A stretch of DNA of 11,474 bases from Methyloceanibacter sp. (lineage in GTDB: Bacteria > Pseudomonadota > Alphaproteobacteria > Rhizobiales > Methyloligellaceae), in the NCBI GenBank assembly GCA_022865725.1, contig JALHTP010000279.1, positions 1 through 11,474 of the forward strand, in the 5' to 3' direction. Positions 1 to 5,181 of the stretch are shown here, piece by piece; within the stretch, counting starts at the first letter, position 1; every line of letters begins with the position of its first letter. The notes beneath the pieces are model-generated. The model was not told the origin of the DNA. It saw nothing but the letters and a program-made list of their open reading frames with translations, and did not search any database. Position numbers and translations under genes: made by a program.

Positions 1-165
1 ACCTGTTTGACGCGTGAAGTCCTGCCTGCGCGGCCGGCCCTTGTTCGTCCGGTGCCCCTCGCGGGACGTCGCCGGCACGAGCCGGTCGATCGACTCCAGC
101 GGATCGCCCTTCTCCGACAGCGCCGCCAGCCGATTGTCCGCATCGAAAAACCCCAGCTGTGCCAT
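1..165 (-). CDS. IS5/IS1182-type transposase, N-terminal fragment (partial, probably degenerate)
   Basis: An open frame of 55 codons starts with ATG at 165 and runs off the window edge. The first 31 residues (MAQLGFFDADNRLAALSEKG, then DPLESIDRLVP) match the characteristic beginning of IS5/IS1182-type DDE transposases (known pattern: QLGFFD, RLA.LS..GDPLE.I.R.VP). After residue 31 the expected aromatic/FR...IE stretch is not seen. The frame instead reads a short Arg-rich tail (RTNKGRPRRQDF) that could be the usual Lys/Arg-Gly-Arg-Pro segment reached about a dozen residues too early. This suggests an internal deletion or decay near position 72, though the catalytic part lies outside the window. 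It sits downstream of lolD in the same orientation and is not functionally related to it. The family call rests on the N-terminus only; whether the element is intact cannot be judged here. Confidence 0.62.
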   Translation of the reverse strand, partial: MAQLGFFDADNRLAALSEKGDPLESIDRLVPATSREGHRTNKGRPRRQDFTRQTG

Positions 166-270
166 CCACACCCCCTGCCGAATCATGACCTCAAGCAGCA
201 GACTCGCACAGGCCAGCGGGACGGCCTATTGTTCGAGGCCCCCTAGAGACAATATCGAAGCAGCATGGGA

Positions 271-999
271 CTAGCCCCGGGCGATGGTCGCGATCGCCAC
301 CACGACCTCCTCCTCCACAAGGAGGCCGTCGGCGAGGCGCAAGGTGCGGGCCATGCGGGCGGCGAGGTCGAGATTATGCGTCGCTATCACCGCGGCGACT
401 CCCGACTGCCGCACCAATTTCAGAAGCTGCTCGAACACGCGCTCGGCGGTCGGCGGATCGAGATTGCCGGTGGGCTCGTCGGCGAGCAGCACTTTCGGAC
501 CGTTGGCAAGCGCTCGGGCAATCGCTACGCGCTGCTGCTCGCCGCCGGAAAGCTGCGACGGGCGGTGATCCCAGCGCTCTTCCAGGCCGAGGGACGCCAG
601 CAGCTCTTTCGCCCGCGTCTCCGCCTGTCTGCGCGTGAGCCCAAGAATGAGCTGGGGCAGCACGACATTCTCGAGCGCGGAGAACTCCGGCAGAAGATGA
701 TGGAACTGATAGACGAACCCCACCTCCATGCGCCGTATGCGGGTCTGCTCCTTGTCGGACAGCGTGACGCAATTGACGCCGTTGATGAACACGGCCCCCC
801 GGTCGGGCCGCTCGAGCAGGCCCGCGACGTGGAGCAGCGTCGACTTGCCCGCGCCCGAAGGCCCGAGCAATGCAACGGCCTCGCCCGGGAAGAAGTCGGC
901 GGAGGCGCCTTTCAACACGTCGATGCGGCGATTGCCTTGGGTATAGGCGCGCTCAAGCCGCTCAAGGCGAAGCACCGGCGCTGGTTTGGGGCTGTCCAC
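271..999 (-). CDS. lolD: LolD: ATPase of the lipoprotein-releasing ABC transporter
   Basis: This 242-residue ABC ATPase powers extraction of outer-membrane lipoproteins from the inner membrane for hand-over to the carrier LolA. All nucleotide-binding motifs are visible: Walker A GPSGAGKST (46-54), Q-loop Gln98 in GFVYQFHHLLPEF, signature LSGGEQQ (150-156), Walker B VLLADE with catalytic Glu175, D-loop around Asp181, and switch His208. The YQFHHLLPEFSALENV stretch after the Q-loop is typical of LolD as opposed to FtsE or MacB ATPases. The start is GTG at 999, 8 bp after the stop of the permease gene; GAAGG directly precedes it but is too close to be a good ribosome binding site, so the exact start is less sure than the gene. 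It forms a unit with the upstream permease gene and proS. Length is normal and nothing looks damaged. Confidence 0.93.
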   Translation of the reverse strand: MDSPKPAPVLRLERLERAYTQGNRRIDVLKGASADFFPGEAVALLGPSGAGKSTLLHVAGLLERPDRGAVFINGVNCVTLSDKEQTRIRRMEVGFVYQFHHLLPEFSALENVVLPQLILGLTRRQAETRAKELLASLGLEERWDHRPSQLSGGEQQRVAIARALANGPKVLLADEPTGNLDPPTAERVFEQLLKLVRQSGVAAVIATHNLDLAARMARTLRLADGLLVEEEVVVAIATIARG

Positions 1000-1007
1000 C
1001 TTCGGCT

Positions 1008-2273
1008 CTACTCGTAGCGCAAGGCTTCGACCGGATCGAGGCGAGAGGCCCTCCAGGACGGATAGAGCGTGGCGAGGATCGAGAGGATGAGCGCCATGAC
1101 GACGACCGAGACCGTTTCGCCCCTGTCCATCTCGGCCGGCAGCTGCGTGAGATAATAGAGCTCGGGCGCGAACAGCTCGGTGTCGGTGAGCCAGCCGACG
1201 AACTCGCGCAGATGTTCGATATTGGCGCAGACAAGCACTCCGAGCATGAGGCCCGCGAACGTGCCAACGATGCCAATGCTCGCGCCGGTGATGAAGAAGA
1301 TGCGCATGATGGCGCCGCGCGAGGCGCCCATGGTGCGCAAAATCGCGATGTCGTGGCCCTTGTCCTTCACCAGCATGATCAGGCCGGAAATGATATTGAG
1401 GGCCGCGACCAACACGATCAGCGCGAGGATGAGGAACATGACGTTGCGCTCGACCTGGAGCGCGGTGAAGAAGGTCGCGTTCCGCTGCCGCCAGTCGCTG
1501 ACATAGATGCTCGATCCGCCGGCGGTGACGATCTTCGGCGCGAGCTGGCCCACCTCGTCGGGCGAGTCGAGCACGACTTCCAGCACCGTCACGGTACCGG
1601 GCTGGTTGAAATAGAGCTGCGCCTCGTTGAGCGGCATGAAGAGGATGCTGGCGTCATATTCGGACATGCCGATCTCGAAGATCGCCGCCACCGGATAACG
1701 CTTCACTCGTGGCGCGGTGCCGAGCGCGGTCGAGGCGCCGCGCGGCGTGAGCAGCGAGACCTGGTCGCCGACCTTCACATTGAGCTCGTTGGCAAGCCGG
1801 CTGCCAAGTGCCACTCCGGGCGATGTGTCGAAGCCGTCGAGCGTGCCGAAGCGGATATTGTCGTCGATGGCCTTCAGCTGCTTCAGATCGGCCTCGCGAA
1901 GCCCGCGCACCAGAGCGCCGCTCGAGGTGGACGGCGTTGATATCATGACCTGCCCCTCGACCAGGGGAAGCGCCGACTTGACGCCTGGAACAGCGCGGAT
2001 CCGCGCCGCCACGTCGTCATAGTCGGTGAAATTGGTGAGGCTGTGCACGACGACATGGCCGTTCAGCCCGAGCATCTTGTTGAACAGCTCCTGACGGAAG
2101 CCGTTCATCACCGCCATGACGATGATGAGCGTGGCCACTCCGAGCATGATGCCAATGAAGGAGAACCCCGCGATGACCGAGATGAACCCTTCTTTGCGGC
2201 GCGCCCGCAAATAGCGGAGCGCCACCATCCATTCGAAGGGCGCGAAAGCCCGCGTGCTTGTCTGTGCGCTCAT
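1008..2273 (-). CDS. lolC: LolC/LolE-family lipoprotein-releasing ABC permease
   Basis: This is the inner-membrane permease partner of LolD, which captures outer-membrane-destined lipoproteins. From the ATG at 2273 it has 421 residues. It shows the FtsX/MacB-type layout: one N-terminal membrane helix (about residues 31-58), a large periplasmic domain (about 60-275) with the family hallmark FEIGMSEYD, then three C-terminal helices (about 277-302, 322-350, 388-405). The loop IAILRTMGAS is the ATPase-coupling segment and the protein ends in the typical DPVEALRYE. An ATG at 2288 would add five residues and overlap the proS stop as ATGA. I prefer 2273 because AAGGGA lies six bases upstream of it; either start implies coupling to proS. 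Only one permease gene is present, so it probably acts as a homodimer, unlike the E. coli LolC-LolE pair (inference). The symbol lolC is conventional; lolE or lolF would fit equally. Confidence 0.92.
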   Translation of the reverse strand: MSAQTSTRAFAPFEWMVALRYLRARRKEGFISVIAGFSFIGIMLGVATLIIVMAVMNGFRQELFNKMLGLNGHVVVHSLTNFTDYDDVAARIRAVPGVKSALPLVEGQVMISTPSTSSGALVRGLREADLKQLKAIDDNIRFGTLDGFDTSPGVALGSRLANELNVKVGDQVSLLTPRGASTALGTAPRVKRYPVAAIFEIGMSEYDASILFMPLNEAQLYFNQPGTVTVLEVVLDSPDEVGQLAPKIVTAGGSSIYVSDWRQRNATFFTALQVERNVMFLILALIVLVAALNIISGLIMLVKDKGHDIAILRTMGASRGAIMRIFFITGASIGIVGTFAGLMLGVLVCANIEHLREFVGWLTDTELFAPELYYLTQLPAEMDRGETVSVVVMALILSILATLYPSWRASRLDPVEALRYE

Positions 2274-2284
2274 GCCGCTTCCCT

Positions 2285-3619
2285 TCATGGCTCGCTCGCC
2301 GCCGTGACCAGGCGATTCAATGCGGATTCGAAGGTGAGACTATGGCGGGCCCCGGTGGCCCGCTCCTTCAGCTCGACCTCGCCGGCGGCGATGCTTTTGG
2401 GGCCGACGATGATCTGCCAGGGGAGCCCGATCAGGTCCATGGCCGCGAATTTGGCCCCTGCCCTGTCGTCGCGGTCGTCGTAAAGCACGCTCAAGCCGGC
2501 GGCTTGAAGCTTGGCAAAGATGTCCTCGCAGGCCCGGTCGGTCCCGGAATCGCCCACTTTGACGTTGATCAGCGCTACGTCGAACGGCGCCACGGATTTC
2601 GGCCAGATGATGCCGGCCTCGTCGTGGGAGGCCTCGATGATGGCGCCCACGAGCCGCGACACGCCGACCCCGTAAGAGCCCATCTGCACCGTGACGAGCT
2701 CGCCGCCCGGTCCCTGCACCTTGCATCCCATGCTTTCCGAATATTTCGTGCCGAAGAAGAAAATGTGGCCGACCTCGATGCCGCGCGCGGTCAGGCGGTC
2801 CGGCGCCGGCACCTCACGGTCGAAGCGGACGGCATCGTGCTTTTCCGAGGTCGCGGCGTATTTGCCGGTGAAGGCATCGACGATCGGGGACAGATCGCTC
2901 GCATAGTCGATGTCGGCGCCTGGCGGGTCGAGCTCGATGAGGTCGCGGTGGCAATAGACCTCGCTCTCTCCCGTCTCGGCGAGGATGATGAACTCGTGGC
3001 TCAGATTGCCCCCGATCGGGCCCGTCTCCGCCACCATCGGCACCGATTTCAGCCCCATGCGGGCGAATGTGCGCAAATAGGCGACGAACATCTTGTTGTA
3101 GGATTTGCGCGCGTCCTCGACGGTCAGATCGAAGGAATAGGAGTCCTTCATCAAGAACTCGCGGCCGCGCATGACGCCGAAGCGCGGCCTGATCTCGTCG
3201 CGGAACTTCCACTGGATGTGATAGAGGATGCGCGGCAAATCCTTGTAGGATTTCACCGCGTCGCGGAAGATCGCGGTGATCAGCTCCTCGTTGGTCGGGC
3301 CGTACAGCATCTCGCGCTCGTGGCGGTCGGCGATCCTGAGCATCTCCTTGCCGTAGACCTCGTAGCGGCCGCTCTCCTTCCAGATCTCAGCGGGCTGGAT
3401 CGTGGGCATGAGCAGCTCGAGCGCGCCGGCGCGATCCTGCTCCTCGTGCACGATCTGCTCGATCTTGCTCAAGACCTTGAACCCAAGCGGAAGCCACGAA
3501 TAGATGCCGGCGCTCGATTGGCGGATCATCCCGGCGCGGAGCATCAGCCGATGCGAGGCGATCTCGGCTTCCTTGGGATCGTCGCGAAGGAGCGGCAGAA
3601 AATAGCGGCTGAGGCGCAT
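2285..3619 (-). CDS. proS: Prolyl-tRNA synthetase, compact form without editing insertion
   Basis: This cytoplasmic class II aminoacyl-tRNA synthetase charges tRNA-Pro with proline using ATP. The 444-residue protein shows motif 1 (LELLMPTIQPAEIW, about 67-80), motif 2 (FRDEIRPRFGVMRGREFLMKDS, about 139-160), motif 3 (GSYGVGVSRLVGAIIE, 314-329) and the C-terminal anticodon-binding domain (about 345-440). Between motifs 2 and 3 there is only about 150 residues, so the roughly 180-residue cis-editing insertion of E. coli ProRS (about 570 residues) is missing; this is the known alphaproteobacterial form. I start it at the ATG of MRLSRYFLPLL, the conserved family N-terminus, although an upstream in-frame ATG at 3676 would add 19 Pro/Lys/Arg-rich, non-conserved residues. 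No clear ribosome binding site precedes 3619. It is followed without a gap by the lipoprotein permease gene and preceded by a long non-coding region. Confidence 0.95.
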   Translation of the reverse strand: MRLSRYFLPLLRDDPKEAEIASHRLMLRAGMIRQSSAGIYSWLPLGFKVLSKIEQIVHEEQDRAGALELLMPTIQPAEIWKESGRYEVYGKEMLRIADRHEREMLYGPTNEELITAIFRDAVKSYKDLPRILYHIQWKFRDEIRPRFGVMRGREFLMKDSYSFDLTVEDARKSYNKMFVAYLRTFARMGLKSVPMVAETGPIGGNLSHEFIILAETGESEVYCHRDLIELDPPGADIDYASDLSPIVDAFTGKYAATSEKHDAVRFDREVPAPDRLTARGIEVGHIFFFGTKYSESMGCKVQGPGGELVTVQMGSYGVGVSRLVGAIIEASHDEAGIIWPKSVAPFDVALINVKVGDSGTDRACEDIFAKLQAAGLSVLYDDRDDRAGAKFAAMDLIGLPWQIIVGPKSIAAGEVELKERATGARHSLTFESALNRLVTAASEP

Positions 3620-3727
3620 GGGCAGCTTTTTCGGGCGTTGGGGCGGATGCGGGGGTCGCGCCGCCGTTGGAAACAAGCCATGCCTTCGCGAGGGGCCTTG
3701 CTTCCCCCGCGGGTCCCCTTGGCGCGG

Positions 3728-3757
3728 CTAATAGCTTACTTTCGCGAAGGTAAGCAA
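3728..3757 (-). promoter_or_regulatory. Candidate proS promoter with a 22-bp palindromic operator-like site
   Basis: Bases 3734-3755 read GCTTACTTTCG followed by CGAAGGTAAGC, a perfect inverted repeat except for one mismatched pair. Read on the minus strand, it lies between TTGCTT (3757-3752) and TATTAG (3733-3728), which are 18 bp apart and weakly resemble -35 and -10 boxes, about 110 bp upstream of the proS start. A palindrome filling a promoter spacer is a common place for a dimeric repressor of the TetR or MarR type to bind. The symmetry is seen directly; the promoter and regulator are inference, and the same bases could form a hairpin in the leader RNA. Confidence 0.35.
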
Positions 3758-3909
3758 TGCTGGGAAAGGAAGCGGGCTTCGCCCCACGGCTCGCGCAGCT
3801 AAGAGCGCCCTTGAGACATTTCGTGGAGCGCCTCTAGCGTGGGGCAGATCAGGGCCCGCGCAACGGCAGGTAGCGGAGCCTTCTCGGCACGCGCGCCGGC
3901 TGACGGAGA

Positions 3910-3928
3910 CTGCCTATTCCGAAGGCAG
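3910..3928. repeat. Small inverted repeat in the proS upstream region
   Basis: CTGCCT and AGGCAG are perfect reverse complements separated by seven bases (attccga). It could form a 6-bp hairpin on either strand. No T-run follows on either side, so it is not a terminator. Its role is unknown and it may be chance. Confidence 0.3.
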
Positions 3929-4020
3929 AACAGGCGCCGCCACGATGCCATGAAAATTCTTTGTTTCGCCCGGTTTGAAGCAAACGCGCTTTGTCAAGAC
4001 AGGGCGTCAAGTATAAATCT

Positions 4021-4057
4021 GCGCCAGTCGGCGACAATCATGGTGACAATTTGGCGC
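4021..4057. repeat. Inverted repeat GCGCCA/TGGCGC enclosing a GACAAT direct repeat
   Basis: GCGCCA at 4021-4026 is matched by its reverse complement TGGCGC at 4052-4057. Between them GACAAT occurs twice in direct orientation (4033-4038 and 4045-4050), one helical-turn-like step of 12 bp apart. The block overlaps the -35 side of the best promoter candidate for the downstream plus-strand RNA, so it could be a regulator site. That is inference from position only. Confidence 0.3.
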
Positions 4058-4071
4058 TGCCACGCTAGTGT
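4043..4071 (+). promoter_or_regulatory. Candidate promoter for the plus-strand RNA
   Basis: GTGACA (4043-4048) and TAGTGT (4066-4071) are separated by 17 bp, matching TTGACA at five of six positions and the -10 consensus more weakly. Transcription would begin near 4078. A second candidate lies upstream: TTGTCA (3991-3996) and TATAAA (4012-4017) with a short 15-bp spacer, which would start the RNA near 4024. The sequence does not decide between them. Confidence 0.35.
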
Positions 4072-4077
4072 GCTCCG

Positions 4078-4301
4078 CACAACGTGGAGCGATCGGGACC
4101 ATAGCGATCTCGGAGTTAAGCGTTAAGATTGGACTAGGTCCAAGTCTTGGGAGGAAGTAACTCCAGGCGCGCCGAACATCGGTGCAGCCGCTCTTAAAGC
4201 CAGCAATCTCGATTGTCGAAACCGACGGGCGAGCCTCGCGGGCCGGAGTTCAAGGAGTTCGTGTTACTGAAGCAAGGTCGGTTCGACCTTGCTTTTTTTT
4301 T
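4078..4301 (+). ncRNA. Candidate structured non-coding RNA, family not recognised
   Basis: A plus-strand transcript is suggested by a strong intrinsic terminator at its end, a plausible promoter before it, and nested complementarity in between. GGAGTTA (4112-4118) pairs perfectly with TAACTCC (4158-4164). Inside it, AAGA plus TTGGAC (4125-4134) pairs with GTCCAA plus TCTT (4138-4148) through a three-base loop and one bulged G, giving a long two-part stem. A second hairpin follows: GCGCCGA (4169-4175), loop ACA, TCGGTGC (4179-4185), with one G-U pair. The 5' end can form another small stem, GCTCC/GGAGC (4072-4090), if the start is upstream. No credible reading frame is present. It does not show the landmarks of tmRNA, RNase P RNA or SRP RNA. 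A 6S-like or regulatory small RNA is possible; I cannot name it. The 5' end is approximate. Confidence 0.45.
4270..4301 (+). terminator. Strong Rho-independent terminator
   Basis: AAGCAAGGTCG (4270-4280) is followed by loop GTT and the exact reverse complement CGACCTTGCTT (4284-4294), an 11-bp perfect stem. Nine T follow without interruption (4293-4301), the first two of which can pair in the stem. The T-run is on the plus strand only, so it ends a plus-strand transcript. In the minus direction the hairpin is followed by TTCAGTAAC, so it could at best weakly terminate the DUF1467 transcript coming the other way. Confidence 0.88.
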
Positions 4302-4330
4302 GCCCTAAGCGATCTTGCCCTCAGCGATCT
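4301..4330. repeat. 15-bp tandem duplication
   Basis: TGCCCTAAGCGATCT (4301-4315) is followed directly by TGCCCTCAGCGATCT (4316-4330), differing at one base. It fills most of the space between the RNA terminator and the end of the DUF1467 gene. The core AGCGATC also occurs at 4088-4094 and 4103-4109 near the start of the RNA. Confidence 0.75.
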
Positions 4331-4356
4331 GAATCGCGGGTCGCGGGGCAAATCCC

Positions 4357-4635
4357 TCACTGCACGCGGTCGTAGCGCGGAAAGAACGGGATCTGGTCGA
4401 GCGTGATCACGTGATGCACGACGATCGCGTAGAGCCCGGCGAAGACGATGCTCGAAACCACTGTCGTCGCCACCATTTTCGGCAGCAGGTTCGGCACATG
4501 CGGCGCGCTCTCGGCGTTCCCGGGCGTGGTCTTCTCTCCCGCCTCCTCAGAGGTGCGGACGCCGATCGGCAGCATGGCGAAAAGCACGATCCACCAGATG
4601 ACGAAATAGATGGCGGCGGCGAACGCGAGTGTCAT
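4357..4635 (-). CDS. DUF1467-family small membrane protein
   Basis: This 92-residue protein of unknown function belongs to the alphaproteobacterial DUF1467 family. Hallmarks are the N-terminal helix with IWWIVLFAMLPIGVRT (about 12-28) and the C-terminal half with NLLPKM (49-54) just before a second helix (about 55-78), ending in a short tail after LDQIPFFPRYD. Two membrane segments (about 4-23 and 55-78) flank a charged loop of about 30 residues rich in Glu. The ATG at 4635 is 5 bp downstream of the mce stop, so the two are co-transcribed. The same frame stays open far upstream, but that part is antisense-like Arg-rich translation of mce and of a palindromic repeat and is not real. The gene is commonly found between mce and proS in this order. 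Its job is not known. Confidence 0.85.
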   Translation of the reverse strand: MTLAFAAAIYFVIWWIVLFAMLPIGVRTSEEAGEKTTPGNAESAPHVPNLLPKMVATTVVSSIVFAGLYAIVVHHVITLDQIPFFPRYDRVQ

Positions 4636-4640
4636 GGCGC

Positions 4641-5045
<405 letters not shown>

Positions 5046-5060
5046 CTCTCTTCTCTCTAT

Positions 5061-5157
5061 TGTCATGCCCGGACTTGATCCGGGCATCCATGCCGTTACG
5101 GCTCAGCAATCGGAAAGGCCAGTGGAGTGGATTGCCGGATCAAGCCCGGCAATGACG
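5061..5157. repeat. Pair of Hyphomicrobiales-type palindromic intergenic repeats in inverted orientation
   Basis: ATGCCCGGA (5065-5073) and TCCGGGCAT (5079-5087) form a perfect hairpin around CTTGA. A second one, ATTGCCGG (5131-5138) and CCGGCAAT (5146-5153), follows about 45 bp later. Each begins with GTCAT when read inwards from the outside, so the two copies face each other, and the whole block resembles a small inverted-repeat element. GTCAT-GCCCGG-CTTGAT-CCGGGC-type units are scattered in large numbers in Bradyrhizobium-like genomes (family knowledge). Here the block fills the gap between rnj and mce. It may influence transcript ends, but no T-run follows, so a terminator role is uncertain. 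Confidence 0.85.
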
Positions 5158-5181
5158 AGTCTTATCACAACCGAGTCAGCG

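Larger units (their letters stand above)
3620..4065. other. Intergenic leader region upstream of proS, no gene seen
   Basis: These 446 bases separate proS from the start of a candidate plus-strand RNA. Open frames here (62 codons minus, 95 codons plus) are low-complexity, lack ribosome binding sites and resemble nothing known to me, so I see no protein gene. What is visible is a 22-bp near-palindrome (3734-3755), a smaller inverted repeat CTGCCT-7-AGGCAG (3910-3928), a repeated GTCAAG (3992-3997 and 4006-4011), and an AT-richer stretch around 3950-4020 in an otherwise GC-rich window. The AT-richer stretch is the likely place for divergent promoters. No tRNA cloverleaf was found on reading both strands. 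Confidence 0.6.

Noticed and set aside
223..240. Inverted repeat GGCCT-8-AGGCC downstream of lolD as a terminator
   Set aside because: The stem is five pairs only and no T-run follows on the minus strand.
870..1940. 356-codon plus-strand frame antisense to the Lol permease gene
   Set aside because: The same kind of antisense shadow; the opposite strand has a full conserved protein.
2258..3802. 514-codon plus-strand frame antisense to proS
   Set aside because: It lies exactly opposite the clear proS frame, is rich in Arg/His/Asp/Gly as expected of an antisense GC-rich frame, and has no recognisable domain.
4091..4122. Resemblance of the RNA start to part of 5S rRNA (CTCGGAGTTAAGCG)
   Set aside because: Only about a dozen bases are similar; the rest of the 5S sequence and its stems are missing.
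3839..4126. 95-codon plus-strand frame and 62-codon minus frame in the intergenic region
   Set aside because: There is no ribosome binding site and no known motif, and the plus frame overlaps the start of the candidate RNA.
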